From positions 1 through 61,914 of the forward strand of contig JAJRYB010000022.1 of the NCBI GenBank assembly GCA_024275995.1: 61,914 nucleotides of DNA. The letters are read 5' to 3'. The position numbers and the translations under genes were made by a program. The notes beneath the pieces were generated by a model. The model did not search any database. It was given only the letters and a program-made list of their open reading frames with translations, and was not told the origin of the DNA. Below are positions 40,638-49,979 of the stretch, one piece after another. This DNA is from Planctomycetota bacterium (lineage in GTDB: Bacteria; Planctomycetota; Phycisphaerae; SM23-33). How positions within the stretch are numbered: the first letter of the stretch is position 1; each line of letters opens with the position of its first letter.

Positions 40638-42824
40638 TTACTTCGCCACGGTCACGGTAACGGCGCCGTATCCGACGTTACCGTACAGGTCCACCGCGCG
40701 GAGAGCTATGCGATGATCGCCACTTTTGAGATCTTCCACGCGGAACGAAAACTTCTCGGCGTCGGAGTCGGCGATACCGTCACTCGGCAGTACGGCCCGC
40801 CAATCGGCCTGACTGTCGACGGTGTACTGAATGCTCACGATCCGGCTGCCGGCATCGACGACTTGACCGGAGACGATTGCAACTTTTTTTCCGGACTTCG
40901 CGCCCAGCGCCTTGAAGAGAGGCGACGTGTTATCAACGACGATCGGATCGGAAATGCGCATCGCCTGTCGCGCCGAAGCGCCGGGATTGGACGGAGAATC
41001 CGAAGCTCTCACGCGGAGTTCGTACTTCCCGTCGCCGACGGTCCGCGTGTTCCAGACGTACTTTGGAGCGGTGAGTTTGTCGGCTATTTCGATCCAGTTC
41101 GTAGCGCCGAGATCCCGAAACTCCAGCCGGAACAGCAGCTTGTCTCCGTTGGGATCCTTCGCGGCGATGGTGATCGCCCGATATGCTCTCGGGCCCTTTC
41201 CACCTTCGCTCCCGTCCGGTTTGGCGCTCGGCTTGAACAGAACTCCGGAAACCGTCGGAGAAAGGTTGCCGATCTGGTAGATCAACTGGACGCTTTCGAC
41301 GGCAGAGGTCGCGACGCCGTCGCCGGTGATCTTCAGCCGGTACTGTATGAACCTCCCGGCGGGGCTTGCGATCGGCAGGAACCCGTCGGTAGCGGGCGAG
41401 AAGGCCGACCAGTCGCTCCATGTATCGTCGTCCGGATCGGCGAGGTTTCCGCTACGGGTCGAAACAAGCAGGCCCGCTCCTTTCCGGATCGACGCGCGAA
41501 TCTTCAGTGTGCCCCACCGGGCAATCTGACCGGCGTCCAGCGCGGGCGAGGTGAACGTGCCGGCTTCGACGAAACCCTTATCCAGCACGGCGATGGAACC
41601 CTTGTTGGCGGTCGTAAAGTACACCTTCCCGTCGCGCGTCGCAGCGAGACTCGTCACCTGGGAGGCGTCCGTGTCGACGATGCGGGCGACTTCGTCACCG
41701 TCCAGCGTTACCGTATAGACGTCTCCGGTGCTGCCCGTGCCGAGGATCAGCAACTCGCCCTGGCGAATCATCGAGAGAATCGCCACCGGCCTGCGGAAGA
41801 TCGTCTCGATAAGTCCGTCCGGACGAATGTAATACACGGCGTTGCCTTGCCCGCCCGGTGCGGCAGCGGGAGAAGGTCCAGGCAACGGAGAACGTCCGTT
41901 TTTCTGATCTTCGTGAACATCCGGCCCATCTTCTTCGTCAACCGGCACAGCGTCCCTGGCAGGATGGCTGGCGGGCGTTTTCGACAGCAGTTTGGGCTTG
42001 GCGGACTTTACGGATCTCGCCGCCTTACCCATCTTGGCGCCGTTGGGGGTGGCGGGTGCGGAAACCCTGGCGACATCGGCAGTCGAAACGTACACGCCGC
42101 CGGATTCGTCCACCAGAAGCGACGAAATCTCCTTCTCTACGGCGTCCAGAAGAACACGGCTGGTCTTTTTCGCCGGGTCTATCTCCACCACCAATCCGTT
42201 ACGGTCGGTGCCGGCGAGCACTTTTCCATCGTCACCCATCGCAAGACACAAAATATTCCCCGATGTCTTATCCGTGCCGTAGATGACCTCCGCCTTTCCC
42301 TGCGGGGAAACGGCGTAGACCTTGCCCTTCGGCCCGGTGGCGGCGTACAGCACGCCCTTGACGCCGGGAAGGAGCGCCCAGACGTATGTTACCTTCGGAT
42401 CGGTCCAGACGGCCGAGACCTTGCCCGCCGGAGAAATGCGATATATGCCCGCCCCCTTGCCGGCGGTTCCCGCAAGCAGGCCCCTGGGCGTATGGACCAG
42501 TGAAACCGTCATCGTAGCCGGTACGGTGGCGAATCGGGTCGCTTTCCCGCCGCGCACGCGGAAGATGCGGCCGTCGGCGCCGCTGGCGGCATAGATACCG
42601 TTAGGACCGGTCGAGATAACCGAGACGATCTGCGGTGCGTCCTTGGGGGCAAGGATAACCTTGATCGCACGGGCGAGTTTCACCTGGCCGAGTGAGTTGA
42701 CCACCGTCGAGACAAACTCGCCTTTGGAGAAGTCGGCCTCGGACTTGTGAACCCATGTGCCGGGCGTAACGGCATGGGACAACCCCGCCGTCGCCAACAC
42801 TACCAATAAAACGTATCGCTTCAT
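40638..42824 (-). CDS. Secreted beta-propeller-like protein
   Basis: 728 aa. Signal peptide KRYVLLVVLATAGLSHA. The N-terminal half has repeated beta-propeller-type blades (NGIYAASGADGRIFRVRGG, GVLYAATGPKGKVYAVSPQG, GKVLAGTDRNGLVVEIDP), interrupted near residue 310 by a Pro/Ala/Gly-rich linker. The C-terminal half has immunoglobulin-like segments (LSPTVSGVLFKPSA, YKYELRVRASDSPSNPG-like) ending in a domain with HRIALRAVDLYGNVGYGAV. Resembles two-component-sensor-style 'reg-prop' proteins without a kinase. Starts 22 nt after the S55 protease gene, so likely co-expressed; function unknown. Confidence 0.78.
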   Translation of the reverse strand: MKRYVLLVVLATAGLSHAVTPGTWVHKSEADFSKGEFVSTVVNSLGQVKLARAIKVILAPKDAPQIVSVISTGPNGIYAASGADGRIFRVRGGKATRFATVPATMTVSLVHTPRGLLAGTAGKGAGIYRISPAGKVSAVWTDPKVTYVWALLPGVKGVLYAATGPKGKVYAVSPQGKAEVIYGTDKTSGNILCLAMGDDGKVLAGTDRNGLVVEIDPAKKTSRVLLDAVEKEISSLLVDESGGVYVSTADVARVSAPATPNGAKMGKAARSVKSAKPKLLSKTPASHPARDAVPVDEEDGPDVHEDQKNGRSPLPGPSPAAAPGGQGNAVYYIRPDGLIETIFRRPVAILSMIRQGELLILGTGSTGDVYTVTLDGDEVARIVDTDASQVTSLAATRDGKVYFTTANKGSIAVLDKGFVEAGTFTSPALDAGQIARWGTLKIRASIRKGAGLLVSTRSGNLADPDDDTWSDWSAFSPATDGFLPIASPAGRFIQYRLKITGDGVATSAVESVQLIYQIGNLSPTVSGVLFKPSAKPDGSEGGKGPRAYRAITIAAKDPNGDKLLFRLEFRDLGATNWIEIADKLTAPKYVWNTRTVGDGKYELRVRASDSPSNPGASARQAMRISDPIVVDNTSPLFKALGAKSGKKVAIVSGQVVDAGSRIVSIQYTVDSQADWRAVLPSDGIADSDAEKFSFRVEDLKSGDHRIALRAVDLYGNVGYGAVTVTVAK

Positions 42825-42846
42825 CTGGCCGGACTCCTTCTACTTG

Positions 42847-44799
42847 CTACTTGCGGAGTAGAATCTCACGCGGTTTTTTGCGGACCTTGAAATTCGCCGT
42901 CGCACTGCCGAACAGGACATTTTTCATAGGCAGCGTTCGGACAATCGAACGCTGAAAAGTTTTCGTTCGCGGGAGTTTCGCCTCAGTGAGGATTTTCGAC
43001 CTGCTGGGCGGCAGGTATGGAAGTTCCATCTCGCCGAGCGCCAGGTGCGGCTTGCGCAGTGGCATACGAAGGTACAACACGTCCTGGCGCGGCGCCACGA
43101 CGCGCTTTACCGCGGCGAAAAGCTCCTCCTCGTTTCGCGGGTCGAACTTGTGCGGGTTTTCGCTCTGCTCGCGGGAAAGCGACCGATAGGCGTCGCACGC
43201 CTCCAGAGTGTAATCGCCTTCGGGCAGATCGTCCGGAAGGTCGAACGTCACGGGAATCGACCGGCGGGGCTTTCGTGTCGGGCGGATGACCAGCTTGCCC
43301 GTGACTCTTTCGCCCGGTCTCCAGATGGCTGCGTCCAGGCGAAGGGCCATGATGCTCGCGTTGATCTGCCCTTTCTCGATGGTGATATCCACGTCGATCC
43401 GCTCGGGGAAACGGGCCGGGGCGAAGATGTTCGACCCCATTGCCGCAAGCGGTCGGGAAACGTCGGATAAAACGTCGTAGACGTCGCCGCCGGTCGATAC
43501 GTTCGCAGCCCGGTAGACGCCGAACTTGCCGTAGTCCACCTTCACGTCATATCGCACCGTGTGCCGCTCCGGAAGCTCCCGCATCGCCCAGACGGATTCC
43601 ATGACAAGATACCGGGGAAATACCGCGCCATATACGCGGTGCCGGCAAACTTCATAGCGGAACTTCTGCTTCTGCCCGATCGACTTCCAGTTTACGCTGA
43701 CATGCAGCGGGATCATGGTCGCTTTATTTCCGATAACGCCGCTGACGGCGGTGTACTCGTCGTGATCGGTAGCGCCGGTGATGCGAAGGGTAGCGCCGAG
43801 TTTGAAGCTTGTGTACTGGCTGGACATTATGGTGTGGATGCTCGCCGGTCCCATCGGAAGCGCCAACTCGCCGGTGGCCTCGAAGGAATGTCCGAACATG
43901 AGCACCTTCTTGCCGATCACGTCGGTGACGGTCCCTACCGCGTTCCAGTCCGCGTCGCCGCGCACGAGAACTATCGAGACGGCGGCGCCCGGTTCGAGCT
44001 TCGCCGCGGCGGCGTTTTTTCCAGCCGCCCCCACCCCGCCGGACCGCACGGGCTTCAGACCGGTGCCCTTGAGGCGCCTGCGAAGCTGCTCAAGCCCGCG
44101 GCCTGTTATTCCGGAGACCATCAGCGGCGTCTTCAGCGCTCGAAACTCGCCTGCCGTCGACCCGTCTCCGTTACGACGTGTGGGAATGAGAAGCTCCGTA
44201 AAATCCGCCTTGCGCGGGTCCAGGACGGCGGCAAGAAGCCTGCCGCCATCTCCTCCGGTAACGGCGTTTTTCGCCGGACGCGACGCGACGACTTTCTTCT
44301 TCGTCGATTTTTTACCAGGCTCGAAGGCGCGTCCCACCGCGAGCATCTGCGTTATCGGCTGGATGCCGCAAAGCGGAGGGGAGTTCTGGAACGACCAGCC
44401 GTACGCAACCGCGCCGATCATCTTGAACTTCCCGTCGCGGGGGTCCTTCATGTAGACGGGCGAACCGCTCATCCCGGAGACGATTCCGCTCTTGTCCAGG
44501 CCAAGACCCTTCAGACGGGCGAGTATCACGTCCTGCTTCGGGGACCAGTTCGTTGCGACCGAGACGATCTCGACGTCGAATCTTTCGAGCTTTGTCCCGG
44601 CCATCACGGTCAGCCCATACCCTTTATCACCTCGGCGAAGGCGGGAATGGTGCAGGTACTTATCGGATTTTTCGACGAATTTCCGGGCCTCGGCGAGTAT
44701 GTCGTCCTGCGGCGCCGGTTTGGACGAGGGCTTCGCAAGGGCGGAACCGACGGCAGCGAGCAAGAGATACAATGCAGCGGAAAATACGCGACGCTTCAT
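42847..44799 (-). CDS. SpoIVB peptidase S55 family protein
   Basis: 650 aa with signal peptide (VFSAALYLLLAAVGSALA). The S55 domain begins near residue 53: LRRGDKGYGLTVMAGTKLERFDVEIVS, then the serine signature SGIVSGMSGSPVYM (Ser111), followed by IGAVAYGW. These match SpoIVB, the sigma-K-checkpoint protease of Bacillus, but no sporulation gene is nearby. After a linker with basic residues (KKSTKKKVV), the rest is a long beta-rich region with no clear family. ATG 44799 has GGAG at 8 nt. Precedes the propeller gene by 22 nt on the same strand. Confidence 0.85.
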   Translation of the reverse strand: MKRRVFSAALYLLLAAVGSALAKPSSKPAPQDDILAEARKFVEKSDKYLHHSRLRRGDKGYGLTVMAGTKLERFDVEIVSVATNWSPKQDVILARLKGLGLDKSGIVSGMSGSPVYMKDPRDGKFKMIGAVAYGWSFQNSPPLCGIQPITQMLAVGRAFEPGKKSTKKKVVASRPAKNAVTGGDGGRLLAAVLDPRKADFTELLIPTRRNGDGSTAGEFRALKTPLMVSGITGRGLEQLRRRLKGTGLKPVRSGGVGAAGKNAAAAKLEPGAAVSIVLVRGDADWNAVGTVTDVIGKKVLMFGHSFEATGELALPMGPASIHTIMSSQYTSFKLGATLRITGATDHDEYTAVSGVIGNKATMIPLHVSVNWKSIGQKQKFRYEVCRHRVYGAVFPRYLVMESVWAMRELPERHTVRYDVKVDYGKFGVYRAANVSTGGDVYDVLSDVSRPLAAMGSNIFAPARFPERIDVDITIEKGQINASIMALRLDAAIWRPGERVTGKLVIRPTRKPRRSIPVTFDLPDDLPEGDYTLEACDAYRSLSREQSENPHKFDPRNEEELFAAVKRVVAPRQDVLYLRMPLRKPHLALGEMELPYLPPSRSKILTEAKLPRTKTFQRSIVRTLPMKNVLFGSATANFKVRKKPREILLRK

Positions 44800-44834
44800 A
44801 GGGGCTTCTCCAATGCACTTCCGGCAAGGGGCGT

Positions 44835-44863
44835 ATCGTAGCCCTCGCGCCAGGAGCGCACAA
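44835..44863 (-). promoter_or_regulatory. Sigma-70-type promoter for the S55 protease operon
   Basis: Minus strand TTGTGC at 44863-44858, a 17-nt spacer and TACGAT at 44840-44835, about 35 nt upstream of ATG 44799. Confidence 0.5.
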
Positions 44864-44905
44864 GCGAAAAGGCGGCGTGGTCGAGGCAATACCCGGCAGA
44901 ATGGG

Positions 44906-44934
44906 TTGACAAGTGGCGTTGTCGGCTCTAAACA
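44906..44934 (+). promoter_or_regulatory. Sigma-70-type promoter for the GldA/F/G-like operon
   Basis: Perfect TTGACA at 44906-44911, a 17-nt spacer and TAAACA at 44929-44934, leaving a leader of about 120 nt before ATG 45062. Confidence 0.6.
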
Positions 44935-45061
44935 TGTTTCCCCACAGACAGGCCTCACAGGGACAACGGCGAACCGGCTTTGCAATCCGGACGTACAAGC
45001 AATAAGCCGTCCGGGGCGCTACGGAAAACCCGGTTGCGGAAAACCCAGGCAGGAACATCCC

Positions 45062-46039
45062 ATGATAGACGTGAAGAACCTCACGAAGTGGTACGGCAGC
45101 GTTCCGGCGGTGGACGATATATCTTTCCACGTCGAGAAGGGTCAGATCGTAGGCTTCCTCGGTCCCAACGGCGCGGGCAAGAGCACGACGCTGAAGGTCC
45201 TGACCTGCTTCCACCCCCCCACCAGCGGAACGGCGACGGTCGCGGGACACGACGTTCTCGACGAATCGCTCCAGGTTCGCCGAAAAATCGGATACATGCC
45301 CGAAGCGGTTCCGTTCTACCCCGAAATGCGCGTCGGGGAGTTCCTGAAGTTCCGCGCGTCCCTTAGGGATCTGCGAGGCAAGCAGCGTAAAATCGCCATC
45401 GAACACGTCGCAAAGCGATGCTGGCTGAGCGAGCCGGAAAACATGATGCGGCGTCCCATAGGCCAGCTCTCCCGCGGGTACAAGCAGCGCGTGGGACTGG
45501 CGGAAGTAATGCTGCACAATCCGGAAGTGCTCGTGCTGGACGAGCCGACGATCGGGCTTGATCCGGCGCAGATTCGCGCGATGCGCGACCTCATCCGCGG
45601 GCTTGGTGACGATCACACGGTGATCCTGTCCAGCCACATCCTCGCCGAGGTTGAGCAGACATGCAGCCGGCTGATCATAATCGCCGCCGGTAAGATCGCC
45701 GCGGAGGGCACCGCCGACGAATTGAGGCGGCGTGTGCTTGGCCCGTCTCGCCTTATCGTCGAGCTGAAGGGCGCCGACGACGGTGAGTTCATCTCGTCCA
45801 TCAAGGCGATCAGCAACGTTCGCAGCGTCGAGGCAACGGCTGCGGGCAACTGGACCCGCCTGACGGTCCAGGCGGACACCAACGCCGACCCGCGCAGCGA
45901 GGTATTCGCCCTGGCGTCGCAGAAAGGCTGGCAGATGCGCGAGCTTCGACGCGAGATCGGATCGCTGGAAGACTTCTTCGTCCAGATTACCTACGAGCAG
46001 AACGTACTCGCCGGGGAACGCGCAGTCGCTTCCGCGTGA
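45062..46039 (+). CDS. ABC transporter ATP-binding protein, GldA-like
   Basis: 325 aa. Intact ATPase motifs: Walker A GFLGPNGAGKSTT (about residue 33), signature LSRGYKQRVGLAE, Walker B VLVLDEPTIGLDP and TVILSSHIL. The length and C-terminal extension match the GldA/NatA/CcmA type, and the following GldF- and GldG-like genes strengthen this. ATG 45062 is chosen because the upstream part of the frame overlaps the S55 promoter region and codes nothing recognisable. Energises the export or membrane process of the operon. Confidence 0.92.
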   Translation: MIDVKNLTKWYGSVPAVDDISFHVEKGQIVGFLGPNGAGKSTTLKVLTCFHPPTSGTATVAGHDVLDESLQVRRKIGYMPEAVPFYPEMRVGEFLKFRASLRDLRGKQRKIAIEHVAKRCWLSEPENMMRRPIGQLSRGYKQRVGLAEVMLHNPEVLVLDEPTIGLDPAQIRAMRDLIRGLGDDHTVILSSHILAEVEQTCSRLIIIAAGKIAAEGTADELRRRVLGPSRLIVELKGADDGEFISSIKAISNVRSVEATAAGNWTRLTVQADTNADPRSEVFALASQKGWQMRELRREIGSLEDFFVQITYEQNVLAGERAVASA

Positions 46040-46086
46040 GAACACCGTCCGAAAGAATAATTGCGAACGTCCAGGAGAGCTTTGCG

Positions 46087-46803
46087 ATGAGAAAAACACT
46101 TATCCTTGCCCGAAAGGAGCTGGCGGGGTACTTCATCTCGCCGGTGGCGTACGTCATCGGCGCCCTGTTCCTCCTGGTGAGCGGGGTGTGGTTCTTCCAC
46201 AAAATCTTCATACCGGGCAACGAAGCGTCGCTTCGTCCACTGTTCGAGGCGATGGCGTACATGATGGTCTTCGCCGTTCCGCTGATAACGATGCGACTTC
46301 TCAGCGAAGAACTTCGCAGCGGAACGGTCGAGACGCTCATGACTGCTCCGATTACCGATACTGAAGTGATAATGGGCAAGTTCATCGGAGTGATGGGCTT
46401 CTACGCGGTCCTGCTTGCCGGGACGATCGTGTTCCTGGCGTTGATGTACGCATACGGCCAGCCCGATTCAGGTGTCGCCGTCATGGGGTACCTGGGCATG
46501 GTGCTGCTGGGTTCTTCGTTCGTCTCCGTAGGGCTGTTCACCTCGGCGCTCACGAAGCACCAGCTCGTTGCGGCGATGATCTCGGTAACCATTCTGGCGA
46601 TTTTCGCGATTGGAATGCAGGAAATGGTCGCATACGCCCCATCGCCGTGGAACGAACTCGCCAGCCACGTCAACGCGATGACCTACTTCAAGGACTTCGC
46701 ACGAGGAATGTTCGACACGCGAGGGCTTGTCTTCTTCCTCAGCACCACGGGGCTGTTCCTCTTTCTTAGTGTCAAAACGCTGGAATCCAGGAGATGGCGA
46801 TGA
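46087..46803 (+). CDS. ABC-2 permease, GldF-like
   Basis: 238 aa. Six-helix ABC-2 permease, with LARKELAGYFISPVAYVIGA at the N terminus, a motif that is strongly typical of the GldF family, and RLLSEELRSGTVETLMTAPI in the first cytoplasmic loop. CAGGAG SD before ATG 46087. Its TGA overlaps the ATG of the next gene in ATGA, so GldF- and GldG-like proteins are translationally coupled. GldF is known from gliding Bacteroidetes, but this combination is widespread in non-gliders. Confidence 0.9.
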   Translation: MRKTLILARKELAGYFISPVAYVIGALFLLVSGVWFFHKIFIPGNEASLRPLFEAMAYMMVFAVPLITMRLLSEELRSGTVETLMTAPITDTEVIMGKFIGVMGFYAVLLAGTIVFLALMYAYGQPDSGVAVMGYLGMVLLGSSFVSVGLFTSALTKHQLVAAMISVTILAIFAIGMQEMVAYAPSPWNELASHVNAMTYFKDFARGMFDTRGLVFFLSTTGLFLFLSVKTLESRRWR

Positions 46804-49800
46804 AATCGGCAAGCGACAACCGGCAGCTTGACAGGAAGGCTGCGATAATCGCCGCGGCAGCATCGGTGCTGGGCGTGCTTATCATGGGCGCGGCGATGAT
46901 CGTTCTCCGGCAGCACGTCCGGGACGAATCGCTCGTAACGCCGCTGTTGATTTCATGCGCCGCGGCGCTGGTCCTGGTGCTCGGCGCCGGTTTCCAACTC
47001 GTCACCGGACAAACCATCGGACAGCGGGCACTGCTTGCATTCTGGCTGTGCCTGGTGATCCCGGCAGTATCGCTTATACTCGTCGTGCTGCTCTGGGGGC
47101 TTCCGCAATGGCTGATGTTCGGCGAAACGGATATGCAGTACGCCGGAACATACAAAACCGTCACGCTCATCTCCGTCGCGATAGTGGCTGTGTTCGCGAC
47201 CGGTTTGTCCGTCCTGTTGATCCGTGCGTCGAAGACGAAATCGCGATTGCGATATTCCTCGCTCGTGATCGCGTCGATCGCCGCAGTCGTCGCGCTGGTC
47301 ATAGCGGTGAACGTCACCGCCCAGAAGGAACAGTACCGCGCGAGCGTTGAGACGCTGGGCAGGTATCGCGCGAGCGAACGGACGCGCAAGATCCTCAGCG
47401 GCGTGGACGTTCCGCTACGAATGACGTGCGTTTATACCGCCACGGCGGACAAGAAAACCGGGCGAAAAAGCGGCGCCCAGTATCGACAGCAGGTGCTGGA
47501 GCTGCTGCGGGACATGGCGTATCTCAACGATCGGATCGAGGTTGTGAACGTCACCAGCGACGAGGAAAAGGCGCGGATCACCGAGCGCCTCCGCGAAAAG
47601 CGGAATCGTCGCGCCTCAAAGCACATGAAACTGCTCGAAAACTTCCGCGATGGAAGCAAAACCATCATTACCGAGCTGCGGAATGAATCGAAGATATGGA
47701 CGTCGCTGGCGGACGATTCCTACATCGCACAGTGGAACCTGCCCGCCACCGTCGTGCACATGCTTACGAACATGTCCAAGCGCATGGAGGAACTGCAGAA
47801 GAAGATCATCACGGAAACAAACAAGCCCATGATCGACTTCAAGTCGATCGTAAAGATCATCAAGGATCCGATCGAGAAACACAAACAGACGCTCGATGGG
47901 TTTTCCGGGACGCTCGCGGCGATGAGTGAGCTTCCGGCCGCCGTTACGAAGAACAAGTCCGCTGCGCTGGCGAGCCTGGATGACTGCCTTCGTGCCATCG
48001 AAGACATGGTCGGATCGGCCGGTAAAGAAAGCGACGGCGAGCCATCCGATCCAACAGTTGTTCTCAAGGCGTACGCCGCCGCCTCGGACAAGGCGGTCAA
48101 GGCTATTCGCCTCGCAAGGAAGGTCCTGGACGGCGTCGGAGGACCGAAGTTCACGCAGGTCCTCCAGAGCAGCAAATACTGGGTCGTGCATCGCAATTAC
48201 CTGACCAAATGGTATCAGGCGATCGGAGGAGTTCTCGCGACACAGCGTTTGAATGTCCAGACAGTCATCGAGAGAATGACGGGAAAGACCCAGGCGGAGC
48301 TGGTGGCGAATCTCCGACGGAAGATGCCGAAACTGCTGCAGGCCTTCAAGGACGCCGACGCGGCTGCAAGAAAGGCGCTGGGCGCCCTTGCGACGGCGGA
48401 TAAGGCTTCCGGCGACCTGATGGAGCAGGCCAAAAAGGGCGATCTGTTCGCCGGTCCGAAAAAAATACTCTCGAAACTGCTGGAGCAGATCGAAAAACTT
48501 CCAAAGCTCGGGACGGACGAGTTGCCCTCCGAGATCACCGGTGAAAACATCGTGATCATCGAGACACCCGACAGGGCCGAGGCGGTGAGCTTCGAGTCGG
48601 TCTGGCCGCTGAAGGTCAAACCGCGCGGGCCCGAGAACGTCGGAGGCGAGCAGAAACGCGAGTTCAACGGAGACTCGGCTATCGCTTCGGCGATTCTCCA
48701 CATGACGCAGAAGAGCTTCGGAACGGTGTACCTGACGTACTTCCGGCCCAGGGTTCCACCCCAGATGGCGCGAACCCTTCCGCGAGCGGACATAGAACCG
48801 GGCAACCTGAGCGTGCTGCGCCGTCGTCTGGAAGCAGCCAATTTCAACGTAGAGGACTGGAACCTCGCCGTAGAGGATTCGCCGGGCGCTTCCAATGAGG
48901 ACAAGAACGGAGACAAGGACGACTCGCCCAAGGTGCTGCTGATCCTTCCCCCACCACCGCCGCAGATGCCCAACCCCTACGCACGGCAGACACCGACGCC
49001 GTCCTTCGGACCCGAACACATCGACAAAATACGCAGGGAGATCGACTCGGGAACGCCGGCGATTTTTCCGGCCTATTTCGTCTGGCCGAGGCAGATGAGT
49101 TTCTTCGGCCCGCTAACCCAGCCACCATACGCGATGAACGGGTACCTGCGATCCGACTGGGGTATCGAAGTCAAGAGCGACTTTCGCGCGATCCAGGCGG
49201 TCCCGGACAAGACCTCGCCGGGGCTTTTTCGCATAGATATCCAGGCGTTTCGTTACCTGCCGCTCAGCACGTTTTCCGATCATCCGATCACCCTTGAGCT
49301 TCAGGGTCAGCGCGTGCTCTGGACGGACCTGTGCCCCGTTGGCACGACAAAAAAACTCCCGGCGGGCGTCACGGTCAGCCCACTGCTGAGCGTTCCTTCG
49401 GGCAGGCGGAACCTGTGGGCGACCAGACGGATCGCCGAACTGATCCGGCAGGTCCAGTCCGGGGAGGGAAGCTACGTGTCGCCGGATTTCAATGCGGGAG
49501 ATATTGCCCCACCGTTCGACCTTGCCGTAGCTGCGGTCAGCACCGCTACCCGGCGAAAAGTCATGAACGAAAAGGGAAAGACCGAAACGCGCCGGATCAA
49601 GCCGTCACGGATCGTGGTGCTCGGTGTTGGCATGTCCCTGGTCGACGGATACCTGAACAGCGGCGTCTCGGTGATAGGCCCGGACGGGTCCATAACCATG
49701 ACGGACAAACCAGCCGCCAACGCGGACCTCGTCATCAACAGCGCCTACTGGCTGATCGGACGTGAAAAGTACATCGCCGCAGGACCCGCTTCCGGAAAGC

Positions 49801-49919
49801 CGATTGCGATGATCCCGCCCACAACGGCGATCGTACTGAAAATCGCATACTGGATTGTCCTTCCGGGATTGATCGTGGGCCTGGGTGTGCTGGTGGCGCT
49901 GTTCCGCAGACGACAATAA
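46800..49919 (+). CDS. GldG-like ABC transport auxiliary protein
   Basis: 1039 aa. Five N-terminal transmembrane helices (for instance IIAAAASVLGVLIMGAAMIV, LAFWLCLVIPAVSLILVVLLW), then a large periplasmic GldG/ABC_transp_aux region and a last helix (IAYWIVLPGLIVGLGVLVALF) with a basic tail. The periplasmic part includes helical and low-complexity zones and a Pro-rich stretch around residue 715 (LLILPPPPPQMPNP). The start at 46800 is preferred over 46794 because it gives a proper SD spacing and the ATGA overlap. The double membrane anchor suits a partner of the preceding permease. Confidence 0.85.
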   Translation: MKSASDNRQLDRKAAIIAAAASVLGVLIMGAAMIVLRQHVRDESLVTPLLISCAAALVLVLGAGFQLVTGQTIGQRALLAFWLCLVIPAVSLILVVLLWGLPQWLMFGETDMQYAGTYKTVTLISVAIVAVFATGLSVLLIRASKTKSRLRYSSLVIASIAAVVALVIAVNVTAQKEQYRASVETLGRYRASERTRKILSGVDVPLRMTCVYTATADKKTGRKSGAQYRQQVLELLRDMAYLNDRIEVVNVTSDEEKARITERLREKRNRRASKHMKLLENFRDGSKTIITELRNESKIWTSLADDSYIAQWNLPATVVHMLTNMSKRMEELQKKIITETNKPMIDFKSIVKIIKDPIEKHKQTLDGFSGTLAAMSELPAAVTKNKSAALASLDDCLRAIEDMVGSAGKESDGEPSDPTVVLKAYAAASDKAVKAIRLARKVLDGVGGPKFTQVLQSSKYWVVHRNYLTKWYQAIGGVLATQRLNVQTVIERMTGKTQAELVANLRRKMPKLLQAFKDADAAARKALGALATADKASGDLMEQAKKGDLFAGPKKILSKLLEQIEKLPKLGTDELPSEITGENIVIIETPDRAEAVSFESVWPLKVKPRGPENVGGEQKREFNGDSAIASAILHMTQKSFGTVYLTYFRPRVPPQMARTLPRADIEPGNLSVLRRRLEAANFNVEDWNLAVEDSPGASNEDKNGDKDDSPKVLLILPPPPPQMPNPYARQTPTPSFGPEHIDKIRREIDSGTPAIFPAYFVWPRQMSFFGPLTQPPYAMNGYLRSDWGIEVKSDFRAIQAVPDKTSPGLFRIDIQAFRYLPLSTFSDHPITLELQGQRVLWTDLCPVGTTKKLPAGVTVSPLLSVPSGRRNLWATRRIAELIRQVQSGEGSYVSPDFNAGDIAPPFDLAVAAVSTATRRKVMNEKGKTETRRIKPSRIVVLGVGMSLVDGYLNSGVSVIGPDGSITMTDKPAANADLVINSAYWLIGREKYIAAGPASGKPIAMIPPTTAIVLKIAYWIVLPGLIVGLGVLVALFRRRQ

Positions 49920-49979
49920 TCGAAAAAAACAAGTTGGCAAAAAACACCGGAAAACACAAAAAAAACGTCGAGAGAGAAA

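Noticed and set aside
44492-45061. N-terminal extension of the GldA-like ATPase
   Set aside because: It overlaps the divergent S55 gene and both promoters; the conserved protein starts at ATG 45062.
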